Source: Pollutiaquabacter aromativorans
GTDB taxonomy: Bacteria; Bacteroidota; Bacteroidia; AKYH767-A; 2013-40CM-41-45
NCBI GenBank assembly: GCA_049177215.1
Contig: CP185379.1
Coordinates: 1,116,001-1,180,000, forward strand
Direction of reading: 5' to 3'
Length of the DNA stretch: 64,000 nt
Below, one piece after another: positions 43,714-53,142 of the stretch. The position numbers were made by a program, and so were the translations under genes. The notes beneath the pieces were generated by a model. The model did no database searches. It was not told the DNA's origin and saw only the letters and a program-made list of their open reading frames with translations. The number at the start of each line of letters is the position of its first letter. Position 1 is the first letter of the stretch.

Positions 43714-45804
43714 ATGCCGGTAGAGCTGATCACGGAACACTCCCCGCTTTGGCTAGTTGCCTGCCTGCTGCTTGGACTGCTATACGCCTTCGTGCTCTAC
43801 CGATACCCGGCTGTGGAATCGCTGGGTAAGGTGTTGCATCGGCTGTTGTTCCTGTTCAGGGCGTTGGTTGTTTCATTCCTCGCGTTTTTTCTGCTCTCCC
43901 CTTTATTGCGTACCCTTTCAAGGGAAACGGAGAAACCGCTTCTATTGCTTGCCGCAGACAATAGCCAGAGTCTTTTACTCAACAAGGACTCCGCTTATTA
44001 TCGTTCCGACTATTCAACCGACCTGCATCGGTTTGCCGCGAAGCTCGATGATCAGTTTGAAGTCCGCTGGCTGCGCTTCGGAGAAGAAGTCCGGGAATCC
44101 GATACCCTCGACCTGAAAGACCGGCAAACAGACCTTTCGAGTTTGTTCTCGGAGTCCGCAATCCGCTATGCAAACCGGAATGTAGGCGCTATCGTAGTGG
44201 CGAGCGACGGAATCATCAACAAAGGCATCAATCCTGCCTATGTTTCGACCGGGATACAGGCTCCTGTCTATTCGATCCTGCTGGGCGATACGATTGTCAG
44301 GAAGGATCTCTTCATTGCCCGGGTCAATCACAACAAGACGGCTTATCTCGGAAATACCTTTCCCATCAATGTCGTGGTGGAAGCCCGACAATTATCCGGT
44401 CAGCAAATGACCTTGACGGTGAAAGAGGATTCCATTGTCCGGTTCAGCCGCAACTTCCCGATCACCGGTAACCGTTTCCGCCAGGAAATCCCGGTCTTGC
44501 TGGAAGCGCTCAAGAAAGGCCTGCACCACTACAAGATCGAGTTGAATCAGTTGCAGGGCGAAGTGACCTATACGAATAATGAACGGGATGTCTACATCGA
44601 AGTGCTGGAGCAAAAACAACAGATTCTGATACTTGCCGCCGCGCCTCATCCAGACCTCGGAGCCTTTCGGGAGGTACTCGAACGCACCCGGAATTATGAG
44701 GTCAAGACCCGACGATTCGAGAAATTCGACGGCAACCTGAGCGGATTGAACCTGCTCGTCTTGCACAACCTGCCTTCCCGCAACCAGAACCCGGAGGCCC
44801 TTCTCAAAAAGGCTGCCGATGCCGGTGTCCCGGTCTTGTTTATCCTGGGTACATCGCTCAATGTAAACGCATTTAATGCGCTCCAGTCCGGTTTGGTTAT
44901 CCAGGGTGGTAGCACGGATCGGACGAATGCCGCCGGACCGGTACTGGACAACAACTTTTCGCTCTTCAGTTTGTCGGATGTACTGCGCGGTTCAATCGCA
45001 TCCTTTCCGCCACTGCTGGCTCCTTTTGGAAAGTACAAGCCATCCGGTACTCCCTATGTACTGCTGAACCAGCAGATCGGCGCCGTAACCAGCGCGGAAC
45101 CGTTGTTGTTCTTCACAGAAAACGGACGCAGCCGTAGAGGATTTCTATGCGGCGAAGGCTTTTGGAGATGGCCGATTGCCGATTACAGCCAGAACGGATC
45201 CTGGGATGCAAGTCAGGAGTTGTTGCTCAAGACGGTGCAATTCCTGTCGGCATCCGGAAACAGGAGCAACTTCCGTGTACTCGCACGAAACAGCTACGCT
45301 GAAAACGAAGCGATCATTCTGGATGCCGAAGTGTATGACCAGAGTTACTCGCTGGTGAATACCCCGGATGTTTCACTTATGTTGCTGCGTCCTGACGGAA
45401 CCAGGTTTCCATTCACTTTCTCCAAATCGGGCAACGCCTATTCGCTCAATGCGGGATTCCTGGCGCCAGGGGAGTACCGGTATGATGCGAATGTCCTGGT
45501 CGGTGACAAGCGCTATAGCGCCACCGGGCGCTTCAGTGTTACGCCCATTCAGGCGGAACGGGAGGAAACCGTAGCCGACCATGCGCTCATGTTCAATCTG
45601 GCTGGTAAAAACGGCGGTGCAGCGTTCAGTCGCGATCAATTGGATATGCTAGCCGATACCTTGTTGAAGCGGGAAGACATTCGCACCGTCAGCTATTCCC
45701 GTATCCGACTGGAAGACCTGATCCAGGTAAAGTGGATCTTCTTCCTGCTCATGGGGCTCCTGGCTGCCGAATGGTTTATCCGTAAACGTTCGGGGCTTTA
45801 TTGA
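43714..45804 (+). CDS. VWA-domain membrane protein
   Basis: 696 residues. Two N-terminal membrane helices (about 10-25 and 40-62), a VWA-like domain (about 75-190), a long beta-rich middle, a class-I glutaminase-like fold (ILILAAAPHPDLGAFREVL onward, about 305) and one helix at the C-terminus (WIFFLLMGLLAAEWF). The metal (MIDAS) residues look intact: DNSQS, the Thr of QTDLS and the Asp of ASDG. The plan resembles BatA/BatB-like and VWA proteins of unknown function in Bacteroidota. The other Bat genes and a MoxR ATPase are not adjacent. It overlaps the DAO gene by 7 nt, convergently. Confidence 0.78.
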   Translation: MPVELITEHSPLWLVACLLLGLLYAFVLYRYPAVESLGKVLHRLLFLFRALVVSFLAFFLLSPLLRTLSRETEKPLLLLAADNSQSLLLNKDSAYYRSDYSTDLHRFAAKLDDQFEVRWLRFGEEVRESDTLDLKDRQTDLSSLFSESAIRYANRNVGAIVVASDGIINKGINPAYVSTGIQAPVYSILLGDTIVRKDLFIARVNHNKTAYLGNTFPINVVVEARQLSGQQMTLTVKEDSIVRFSRNFPITGNRFRQEIPVLLEALKKGLHHYKIELNQLQGEVTYTNNERDVYIEVLEQKQQILILAAAPHPDLGAFREVLERTRNYEVKTRRFEKFDGNLSGLNLLVLHNLPSRNQNPEALLKKAADAGVPVLFILGTSLNVNAFNALQSGLVIQGGSTDRTNAAGPVLDNNFSLFSLSDVLRGSIASFPPLLAPFGKYKPSGTPYVLLNQQIGAVTSAEPLLFFTENGRSRRGFLCGEGFWRWPIADYSQNGSWDASQELLLKTVQFLSASGNRSNFRVLARNSYAENEAIILDAEVYDQSYSLVNTPDVSLMLLRPDGTRFPFTFSKSGNAYSLNAGFLAPGEYRYDANVLVGDKRYSATGRFSVTPIQAEREETVADHALMFNLAGKNGGAAFSRDQLDMLADTLLKREDIRTVSYSRIRLEDLIQVKWIFFLLMGLLAAEWFIRKRSGLY

Positions 45805-46874
45805 TCGCCGACGAAAATATAGTAGCGGGCGATGTCCGTCTCCGGATGCAGTGTTCCTTTTCCGCTTAACCAATCAGCAAAGTTCTCTGTCAGCCAGGGT
45901 CCCATGAGGACTCCCTTGCTGCCAAATCCATTCAACAGGAAAACATTGGCATGCTTCGGATGACGGCCGATCAGCGGACGACGCCCTTTTACAGCCGGGC
46001 GTATACCGGCCTGGTGGTCTATTAACTCAAAGGGCAGGCGTAATACACTTTCCAGTTTGTCTATCAGGTCTTTTTTTGCCTGTTCAGTCGGGATTTGATC
46101 CAGTTCATGCCAGGAGTAAGTTGCTCCGGCTCGAAAGCGTTCATTTCCGATCGGCACGAGGAATAGTCCATGGAAAATAATATGCTGTTGCGGCAAACCC
46201 GGTACGCGAATCGTGAGGATCTCTCCCTTCACAGGGTCAAATGGTAACCAGGACCATAATGGATTCTTTCTCGCTTGTTCCCCTTCACAGAAGATGATGG
46301 ACCGCGCGCTGACCTGGTTGAATTGAACGAACTCCTCGGTAAGTTGAAGTGATGTCGGATCAAAGGTGTCCGTCAATAATATCCCTTGGTTACTCCATTT
46401 TACCCGGAAGAAGTCAAGAAAACGGGGCAGATCCATCCAACCACAATGCCGCATGACGAATTGCCCCGCCGAAGGTTGTAAGGCAGTTTTATAGTCATCA
46501 TCCGTATACTGCCCGACGAGCAAGTGATCGAGATCCGGATCGGACATGCGGGCAGTCCAGTCGTTGCATTCCTTTACAGTGGCGGCTACTTCCAGTCCAT
46601 CGACCGCGTGATAGAACAACTCGCCGGTATCGCGATGCAGGGAATTATAGTAGGATTCATTGAAGGTGAGAAAGGTGTCGGCCATCCAGCTTTTAGCACG
46701 CCTGCGACCGGTTACCGGATGGACCAAACCCGCCGCAACGCGTGAAGAGGATACCGGTTTTTCCTGTTCGACAATGCGGAAGGAGATTCCCCGGCGTTCA
46801 AAAGCGCGCCCCAGTAGTGTACCTGCCAATCCCTGACCGACGATCAGATAATCTACCACCGCATCCTGATTCAT
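45798..46874 (-). CDS. FAD-dependent oxidoreductase, DAO family
   Basis: 358 residues. The FAD-binding motif DYLIVGQGLAGTLLGRAFER (residues 8-27) opens the protein, and the second half has VKGEILTIRVPGL and the C-terminal NVFLLNGFGSKGVLMGPWL (FAD tail of DAO). It should oxidise an amine or amino acid or act on a modified base, as MnmC does, but the substrate is unknown. It is the third gene of an operon with a membrane protein and a propeller, with 4-nt overlap to the latter. Confidence 0.85.
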   Translation of the reverse strand: MNQDAVVDYLIVGQGLAGTLLGRAFERRGISFRIVEQEKPVSSSRVAAGLVHPVTGRRRAKSWMADTFLTFNESYYNSLHRDTGELFYHAVDGLEVAATVKECNDWTARMSDPDLDHLLVGQYTDDDYKTALQPSAGQFVMRHCGWMDLPRFLDFFRVKWSNQGILLTDTFDPTSLQLTEEFVQFNQVSARSIIFCEGEQARKNPLWSWLPFDPVKGEILTIRVPGLPQQHIIFHGLFLVPIGNERFRAGATYSWHELDQIPTEQAKKDLIDKLESVLRLPFELIDHQAGIRPAVKGRRPLIGRHPKHANVFLLNGFGSKGVLMGPWLTENFADWLSGKGTLHPETDIARYYIFVGDQ

Positions 46875-47773
46875 GGACGCGTACCGGTAAATCCGACCAG
46901 AGCAAGACGATCCGATGCCGAGTTAACGGCAATCCGATAGAAGTCGCCGATGGATTTGGAAAAGTCGGCGATCTCGGCCCATTCGCTTCCGCTATTCAAC
47001 TTTCGTCTGTACAACTTGCCTTTGGATCCCATCAACAAACTGCCATCGGATAGAACAGTATAATCTTCGCTGCCGGCCAGCGTGGGGAAAAGCTCCCTTG
47101 TTGCATAGGTTTTCGCGTTCATGGCAAGTATTTTCCATTCAAGCTCGTTTGCCTTGACGACAAAATACAGTTCCGAGCGATCCGGATTCATGCGCATGCA
47201 ACGTCCTATGTCAGAGGCGATGAGAGTACGCTGATGCGTTCGGAGGTTCAGCACTTGCAGCGTATTGGCCGGACCCAGGATGAACATGGCCAGCATGCTG
47301 TCATTCATCCAGCAATAGTATCCGATCGAATCGGTGCCGGGTTCAGGACGGGGTATGGAAATGTCATGATGGGCGGTAGGCAGACGGTAGAACCGTTGGC
47401 CGGAATCCAGGTCAACGCGTACCATCGACAAGAATTGCATGTTATGCGAATAGGAGGGGGAATATTCGCTTTCGGGCGAATCGGTTATCGCTACATCCTT
47501 GCCGGATAATTCGTACTGACGGATATCGGCAGATCCGGAATCCGGAATGCGCACATACAACAGGGTAGAAGTACCCGGTATGAAGCTGGGCTGGTTGTCG
47601 TATCCTTTCCGGTTTGTGATGTTCACAGGATTATCGAACGTGAACTTGTCCTGATCCTGCTTGAACCCCACCAGGAAAATATCAGTATCAGGTAATTGAG
47701 CCTTTACTCCGGTTGAAACGAGCACCAGCCCGACGAGCAAGCGCAGCTTTTTAGAGATTTCGTTGTATGACAT
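46871..47773 (-). CDS. Secreted TolB-like beta-propeller protein
   Basis: 300 residues with a signal peptide (LRLLVGLVLVSTGVKAQ). The mature part has WD40/PD40-like blades: NQPSFIPGTSTLLYVRIPD, EYSPSYSHNMQFLSMVRVD and GRCMRMNPDRSELYFVVK. A periplasmic sensing or binding role is likely. It overlaps the membrane gene upstream by 23 nt and the DAO gene downstream by 4 nt, so the three are translated together. No named family was recognised beyond the fold. Confidence 0.75.
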   Translation of the reverse strand: MSYNEISKKLRLLVGLVLVSTGVKAQLPDTDIFLVGFKQDQDKFTFDNPVNITNRKGYDNQPSFIPGTSTLLYVRIPDSGSADIRQYELSGKDVAITDSPESEYSPSYSHNMQFLSMVRVDLDSGQRFYRLPTAHHDISIPRPEPGTDSIGYYCWMNDSMLAMFILGPANTLQVLNLRTHQRTLIASDIGRCMRMNPDRSELYFVVKANELEWKILAMNAKTYATRELFPTLAGSEDYTVLSDGSLLMGSKGKLYRRKLNSGSEWAEIADFSKSIGDFYRIAVNSASDRLALVGFTGTRP

Positions 47774-48422
47774 TTTTTCGTGCAGGTTGAAGCGTGATGG
47801 TGCGGTCCGTACTGTCGATCTCCGTACTCACATAGGTGTTATGAATACGATAGGCTCGAATGCTGATGGAGTCGTTTCCTGATAGTTCCAGGACGCGGAT
47901 GGAATCGACCGGTCCGGCAAAGTCGATGTCCCGTGCGATCGTACTGCGATAGATCCCGGTCTTCCGTACGAGTTTGTATCGCAGCGTTGATTTGGAACGC
48001 AAGACCGCCTGCTGTTCCTCGATGAAATACCGGTTTCCGAGGTCGAACGTTTTGCCCAATGAGTCGGTGTAACGAAAGGTCAACAGAAAATTGACAAGCA
48101 TGGAAGGGGAAAATAGGAAGAGCGGAAAGGTGAGTGCAAACAAACCGAAATAGATTTTTACCGGGAAGGCCGTTGGGACGCGCCAGACGAGCCCCGACAA
48201 CAGGACACCGGAAATGATAAAGGCGAAGAGCAGGTAATGAGGGGCCTCCGGATCAGGATTCTTGACCAGAACGAAGGATAGGATGGCGCCGATTCCCAGT
48301 AGCCCGTGGGTAACAGCCAGACGGTTGAATGTCCCCCGGGGTACCCGTCGAATGCTGATCATCAGGATCAGTCCGCCCAGAACGGCTAATATGTAAAGGC
48401 TGAGCGTGAGATAAAATGCCAT
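47751..48422 (-). CDS. Four-helix membrane protein with soluble tail
   Basis: 223 residues. Four membrane helices lie in the first 120 residues (LTLSLYILAVLGGLILMI is the first) and a C-terminal soluble part of about 100 residues follows (YFIEEQQAVLRSKSTLRYKL then beta-like strands). I do not recognise the family. ATG 48422 is chosen; an exact -7 box lies 30 nt upstream. It is the first gene of the operon with the propeller and DAO genes. Confidence 0.7.
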   Translation of the reverse strand: MAFYLTLSLYILAVLGGLILMISIRRVPRGTFNRLAVTHGLLGIGAILSFVLVKNPDPEAPHYLLFAFIISGVLLSGLVWRVPTAFPVKIYFGLFALTFPLFLFSPSMLVNFLLTFRYTDSLGKTFDLGNRYFIEEQQAVLRSKSTLRYKLVRKTGIYRSTIARDIDFAGPVDSIRVLELSGNDSISIRAYRIHNTYVSTEIDSTDRTITLQPARKNVIQRNL

Positions 48423-48452
48423 GATCCGGGGTATCTTTCTTAATTTACCACC

Positions 48453-48460
48453 CAAAGCTA
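48453..48460 (-). promoter_or_regulatory. -7 promoter box of the membrane / propeller / DAO operon
   Basis: TAGCTTTG on the minus strand, exact TAnnTTTG, ends 30 nt before ATG 48422. It overlaps the spacer of the divergent PNGase F-like gene. Confidence 0.55.
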
Positions 48461-48466
48461 TTAAAC

Positions 48467-50698
48467 ATGCCTCAATTGCGTGCGATCTTATTGCTGTTGT
48501 TACTCAATGGGTTGAAAATGCCTGCCGCTATTGGATCGGTCGGCGATACGACCATGGTCCGTGCATTCGACCATTTTCTCCACCAGAATTGTAATTCCGG
48601 TACCGGCAGGTTTTTGTTTCCTTCGGATTCGGCTCGCTTTTATAAAGTAATGCTCCATTACCAGCTGAGTTGTCCGTCTTTCGGATGCGACATCTATGAC
48701 CGGATTGCAACCTTGAAACTCCTTCGCCCAACCGGAGAGATCGATTCGACTTTGACACTGGCGCCGTCCTTTACCGTGAACGGCAGCCGGGTTGATACCT
48801 TGACGTGCGTGCTCGATACGGCCTATGCGTACAGCTATGATACCCTCAGTCAATCGATCGATTCCGTTCCTCTGCCGGGACTGACGGTGTTGTTTTATAC
48901 CGATTCCCTACAGCCATTCACGCCGACCGATACGCTTACCGTCTGGCCCCTGTATTATTACCAGTATAGTTTCGACGCTTCCGGTAACGCCACCGATTCC
49001 ACCCTCATTGCCCCGGATTCTACTTTCTACCTGACCTATGATTCGGTTTGGTCGGCTCCTTTTGAGGTGCTGGAACCGGTGGAGATCGCGCGTGCGATCA
49101 CGCCCTTCGGAGAGGCGGTCGGACTCTGGTTCGATGTCAGCGACTATTCCGATCTCTTGCGGGATTCCGTGAGCCTGTACACAATGGTCTGCGGTTACAG
49201 CAACGGTTGGGAAGTGACAACGGATTTCTATTTCATCGAAGGGGAACCTTACCTGGAACCATATAGGCACGTCAACCTCTGGAACGGTACCTGGCAATAT
49301 GGGAATTCCGGCAATCCGATCGATACGCATCTCCAGCCGCTCACGATAGCTGGTGATACGGCCGCTGGATTCGCACGGATTCGATTGATCACGACCGGAC
49401 ATGGCTTTGGCGGCGACCCCAACCCTGAAGTGGCGGAGTTCTATGATGTCACGCATCATTTGCTCATCAACGGGGATTCCGTATCGCAGCGACTATGGCG
49501 CGCCGATTGCGGGCTCAATCCATTGTATCCCCAAGGTGCACCCGGTTATAGCAGTACCTGGTATTATCGGCGTGCGAACTGGTGCCCCGGTTCATTCGTG
49601 ACCCCGCATGATTACATCGTTACCGATCCTGTGCGATCCGGTAATCCGGTCATTGTTGATTATGAGCTGGAGCCTTATACCGTAACCGGCGGACCTCCGG
49701 GATTTTATTTCCCGGAATACTACATTCAATCACAGGCGATCTACTACCAGGCTCCGGGTTACCGCAATAATGCAGCCCTGCTGGAAGTTCTCCGTCCGAA
49801 TGATGCTTTTGAATATAACAGGATGAATCCCGCCTGCGGTGAACAGCATCCGCTCGTACGGTTCCGAAACCTGGGCAGTGATACGCTGCGCAGTCTGGAA
49901 TTTCATTACGGTCTCGACGGTGACCATTCCACGGTTCATACATGGACCGGTGCATTGCCTTTCCTTGATACACTAATCATAGAACTGCCAGTGATCACAC
50001 AAACTGCCGGTTCTCATCTGTTCAGTGTAATGGCCGTCAATCCGAATGGCCAGCCCGACGAGTTCGGGTCCGATGATTCGCTGAATTGCACATTCACCAC
50101 ACCGGCGATGTACAATACCTCGTTTGTCAGGGTGTTGGTGAAAACCGATGGCGCGCCGAATGAAGTATCCACGAGTATTACCGATCCGGCCGGTAATGTG
50201 CTGTTCTCCCGAACGAGCTATCCTGCCGCCGGCTCGCTGTATATCGATACGGTGTTCCTGTCAAATGGCTGTTACAGTTTCAATGTATTCGATTCTTTCG
50301 GAGACGGTTTGTGCTGCTTCGGTGGAAGCGGTTATTTCCGGGTACTGAAAGGGGGGACGGCAACCGTTATCTGCAATGCCAACGATTTTGGTGAGAACTA
50401 CAAGAAAGAAGCGATCATCGATTTCAATCCGGGAATTGCGGACGAACCTGAATTGGATAGGGTGCTGGTGTGGCCAAATCCCTCGACCGGGCTGGTGCAC
50501 CTGAACACCTCGGATGAGCGTGGACTCCTAACGGCCCGGGTTACCGACATCAGCGGTCGTGTGCTGTCTGAAACATTGGAATTGCCAATTGACAGACACG
50601 AAGCTATTCTTGACCTAAGCCGACTTCCACGCGGCCTGTATTTCCTGGAACTGTCCGCCAGCGGCTGGCGCCAGGTAGTGCGTTGGGTTCGGGAATAA
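48467..50698 (+). CDS. PNGase F-like secreted protein with T9SS tail
   Basis: 743 residues with a signal peptide (LRAILLLLLLNGLKMPAAIG). The first ~400 residues match the two jellyroll domains of peptide-N4-(N-acetyl-beta-glucosaminyl)asparagine amidase F. LSCPSFGCDIYDRIATL carries the Asp of the family's CDxWDR motif, with Tyr for Trp. The C-half has TTGHGFGGDPNPEVAEFYDV (Glu and His region) and CGLNPLYPQGAPGYSSTW, RANWCPGS. A further beta-sandwich and Por-type tail (VLVWPNPSTGLVHLN) follow. It may strip N-glycans from glycoproteins outside the cell. A TATCTTTC near-box lies at 48432-48439. Confidence 0.82.
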   Translation: MPQLRAILLLLLLNGLKMPAAIGSVGDTTMVRAFDHFLHQNCNSGTGRFLFPSDSARFYKVMLHYQLSCPSFGCDIYDRIATLKLLRPTGEIDSTLTLAPSFTVNGSRVDTLTCVLDTAYAYSYDTLSQSIDSVPLPGLTVLFYTDSLQPFTPTDTLTVWPLYYYQYSFDASGNATDSTLIAPDSTFYLTYDSVWSAPFEVLEPVEIARAITPFGEAVGLWFDVSDYSDLLRDSVSLYTMVCGYSNGWEVTTDFYFIEGEPYLEPYRHVNLWNGTWQYGNSGNPIDTHLQPLTIAGDTAAGFARIRLITTGHGFGGDPNPEVAEFYDVTHHLLINGDSVSQRLWRADCGLNPLYPQGAPGYSSTWYYRRANWCPGSFVTPHDYIVTDPVRSGNPVIVDYELEPYTVTGGPPGFYFPEYYIQSQAIYYQAPGYRNNAALLEVLRPNDAFEYNRMNPACGEQHPLVRFRNLGSDTLRSLEFHYGLDGDHSTVHTWTGALPFLDTLIIELPVITQTAGSHLFSVMAVNPNGQPDEFGSDDSLNCTFTTPAMYNTSFVRVLVKTDGAPNEVSTSITDPAGNVLFSRTSYPAAGSLYIDTVFLSNGCYSFNVFDSFGDGLCCFGGSGYFRVLKGGTATVICNANDFGENYKKEAIIDFNPGIADEPELDRVLVWPNPSTGLVHLNTSDERGLLTARVTDISGRVLSETLELPIDRHEAILDLSRLPRGLYFLELSASGWRQVVRWVRE

Positions 50699-50708
50699 AT
50701 CCGAACTC
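50685..50708. terminator. Hairpin between convergent genes
   Basis: GGGTTCGG and CCGAACTC pair (one wobble) around GAATAAAT, spanning the stop of the PNGase F-like gene. It is placed for a shared terminator but lacks a T-run. Confidence 0.4.
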
Positions 50709-50711
50709 CGA

Positions 50712-51419
50712 TCAGGGCTTCTGGACATTATCGACCAGCCGGAAGCCCTTGCCATGAATGTTGATGATATCCAGGGTGGGATCGTCGCGCAGGTACTTAC
50801 GCAGTTTGGTGATGAACACGTCCATGCTGCGGGCGTTGAAATAGTTGTCATCACCCCAGATCTCTTTGAGCGCCTTCTGTCTGGGTAACAACTCGTTTTT
50901 GTAGATGCACAGCATCCGCAACAAATCGGCCTCCTTTGGAGACAGTTTTTGAGATTCTTCGCCCGAGATGATGGTGCGATGATCGTAATTGAACTGGTAT
51001 TTGCCCACGGTGAATTCCCGCTGGGTGTGATCATGCCCTTTTTCGTTGCTCCTTTTCAGGATGGCTTTTAGTTTGTATAGCAGGACTTCGGAATCGAACG
51101 GCTTTGTGATGTAGTCATCAGCCCCGACTTTAAATCCTGCAAGCATGTCTTCCTTCATCGTTTTAGCGGTCAGGAAGATGATCGGTACTTGTGGATTCTT
51201 TTCCCGGATTTCCCGGGCAAGGGTGAACCCGTCTTTTCTGGGCATCATGACATCGAGGATGCAGATGTCATACTTGCCCGTGACAAACTGGTCATAGCCG
51301 GCAAATCCGTCCTGACACAGGTTGACCTGGTAGTCGTTTAATTCCAGATAGTTTTTGAGAACCGAACCGAAGTTGGGATCATCTTCCACCAACAGGATGT
51401 GTGGTTTTGAAATGGACAT
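50712..51419 (-). CDS. OmpR-family response regulator
   Basis: 235 residues. The receiver domain (1-120) has the acidic pocket EDD at 12-14, the phospho-acceptor Asp56 in CILDVMMP and the FLTAKT switch threonine/lysine near 101-106. The C-terminal winged helix (about 140-233) ends in FITKLRKYLRDDP and INIHGKGFRLVD, the OmpR/PhoB type. It is cotranscribed with the kinase 15 nt upstream. Its likely binding sites are the four TTAAC repeats at 53143-53179, 10-11 bp apart, between the kinase and the divergent T9SS gene. Confidence 0.93.
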   Translation of the reverse strand: MSISKPHILLVEDDPNFGSVLKNYLELNDYQVNLCQDGFAGYDQFVTGKYDICILDVMMPRKDGFTLAREIREKNPQVPIIFLTAKTMKEDMLAGFKVGADDYITKPFDSEVLLYKLKAILKRSNEKGHDHTQREFTVGKYQFNYDHRTIISGEESQKLSPKEADLLRMLCIYKNELLPRQKALKEIWGDDNYFNARSMDVFITKLRKYLRDDPTLDIINIHGKGFRLVDNVQKP

Positions 51420-51434
51420 GTTGCAGAGAGGGTA

Positions 51435-53102
51435 TTAGGAATGAGGGATGTAAATTTCAAAGGTACTGCCTTTCCCGGGATCGCTGTCAAGACGGATCCA
51501 TCCCCGGTGCTTTTCCACGATTGCTTTGACATAACTCAGACCCAAACCGAAGCCTTTGATATCGTGAATGTTGCCGGTCGGTACCCGGTAGAACTTTTCG
51601 AAGATTCGCTTTTGCGTTTCCTTGGTCATACCCATGCCCTGGTCGCGTACGGAAATCAATATGCCTCCGGGATGGTCGTTGGAAGCGATCAGAATATCCG
51701 GAGCTTCCGGGCTGTACTTATTGGCATTGTCCAGTAAGTTGAGGACCACGTTCATCAAATGAACCGGATCACCGGTAACGGCAGGGTGAAGCGCTTCCAT
51801 TCGTGTTTCGATCTTACCACCCCGGGATGCAACCTGCATGCCGATGGAATCAACGGCTTGACGGATGGTGTCGTGCAGGTCGACCGTCTCGCGACGAAGG
51901 CTAAGCTCTCCCTTTTCCAACTGCGCCATCTGCAGTACGTGTTCCACCTGCTTGTTCATCCTTTTGTTTTCTTCCCGGATGATGCGGGAGAAATATTCCA
52001 GCTTCTCCGGTTGGGAGGATACGCGCGGATCCTTGATCGAGTCGACGGCCAGTGAAATTGTCGCGATCGGGGTTTTGAATTCGTGCGTCATGTTGTTGAT
52101 GAAATCGGTCTTGATGTCCGACAACTTCTTTTGACGCAGGATCACATGGATGGTAAACGCGAATCCAAACACGATGATGAACGTGAACAGGGTTGAACTG
52201 CCCAGCATCAGCCACATCGAAGAAAGCACATACCGGATGCTGTTCGGAAACTGCAGGATCAGATAATCCGGTTTGGATACGATGTCGTTCGGGAACAACA
52301 AGACCCGGTACTTGGAGTTCATCAGGTCTCCGGCATGCCGGTCGGTCTTCGAGATGACCAGTGAATCCTTTACGCCGTTCAATACGCCAAATTGAAATGG
52401 GACGTGGATGCCACGGTTGCCAAGTTCGTGGGAGATCAGGGAGTCGAGCAGCTTTGGGTCAATCCGCTGTCGGATATCCGGTTCCTTTCCGGCGAACTCA
52501 ACGGCCATTTTCTGCATCACGTCACGGAGCTTCTCGAGTCGGGCTTTTATTTTCTCTTCGTTCTGCCGGATGATCACCTCGGCGGAATCCCCATAAACAC
52601 GGGTGATCTGGGAAGAACGAATCGTATGCTGTGAAACCGAATCGCGCTGGAAGAGATTCCGCCGCTGGATCCGAAGGAACGTACGGTTCGTACCCGGACG
52701 GTGAAACTCGATGTTGATATCCGCATTGTCCAGGTCATGGAAAAAATAGGGGGAATGCTGGAGTGCATGCAGGTCCGTTACCTCGAAGGCGGTATCCGTG
52801 ACCATTTCGACTTTCTGAGCAGAAGGCACCACCAGGTCTTCCTCATCGGCATCGTCTTCGCTCATCATCATGTGGCTGATGGTCGCCGGATCGATATCGA
52901 AAAATCTTCTTTGCAGCACGTCGGCAGCCTCGCTCCGTTCTATGCGGTCGACAATGGCATTCATGGCCTGGTTGACCGTCTGGTCGAATTGCTGCTCCTT
53001 CAGGTGGATATCGTGCAAAATCCAGTAAACCTGCAGCCCGATGATCCCGATCAGGGCCGAGCTCATCAGGGCGATGATCCAGCGGATTTGGCGTTTATTC
53101 AT
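51435..53102 (-). CDS. Sensor histidine kinase
   Basis: 555 residues. TM1 at about 8-30, a large extracytoplasmic sensor region (about 31-292, acidic EDDADEEDL near 82), TM2 at about 293-322, then HisKA with phospho-His340 in INNMTHEFKTP and a HATPase_c domain: NVVLNLLDNANKYS (N box), RDQGMGM (G1) and GFGLGLSYVKA (G2). It phosphorylates the response regulator encoded downstream. The sensor domain is not of a type I recognise and the signal is unknown. The -7 box TACTTTTG ends only 5 nt before the ATG, so the mRNA is predicted to be leaderless. Confidence 0.92.
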   Translation of the reverse strand: MNKRQIRWIIALMSSALIGIIGLQVYWILHDIHLKEQQFDQTVNQAMNAIVDRIERSEAADVLQRRFFDIDPATISHMMMSEDDADEEDLVVPSAQKVEMVTDTAFEVTDLHALQHSPYFFHDLDNADINIEFHRPGTNRTFLRIQRRNLFQRDSVSQHTIRSSQITRVYGDSAEVIIRQNEEKIKARLEKLRDVMQKMAVEFAGKEPDIRQRIDPKLLDSLISHELGNRGIHVPFQFGVLNGVKDSLVISKTDRHAGDLMNSKYRVLLFPNDIVSKPDYLILQFPNSIRYVLSSMWLMLGSSTLFTFIIVFGFAFTIHVILRQKKLSDIKTDFINNMTHEFKTPIATISLAVDSIKDPRVSSQPEKLEYFSRIIREENKRMNKQVEHVLQMAQLEKGELSLRRETVDLHDTIRQAVDSIGMQVASRGGKIETRMEALHPAVTGDPVHLMNVVLNLLDNANKYSPEAPDILIASNDHPGGILISVRDQGMGMTKETQKRIFEKFYRVPTGNIHDIKGFGLGLSYVKAIVEKHRGWIRLDSDPGKGSTFEIYIPHS

Positions 53103-53107
53103 TTCAA

Positions 53108-53115
53108 CAAAAGTA
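53108..53115 (-). promoter_or_regulatory. -7 promoter box of the histidine-kinase gene
   Basis: TACTTTTG on the minus strand, exact TAnnTTTG, ends 5 nt before the ATG at 53102. Confidence 0.65.
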
Positions 53116-53142
53116 ACCCTCCTTTAACATTTGGCGGGATGA

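Noticed and set aside
43258..43740. Open frame of 160 codons on the minus strand
   Set aside because: It lies antisense across RNase P RNA, has no family resemblance and no promoter; it is a by-product of the GC-rich structured RNA.
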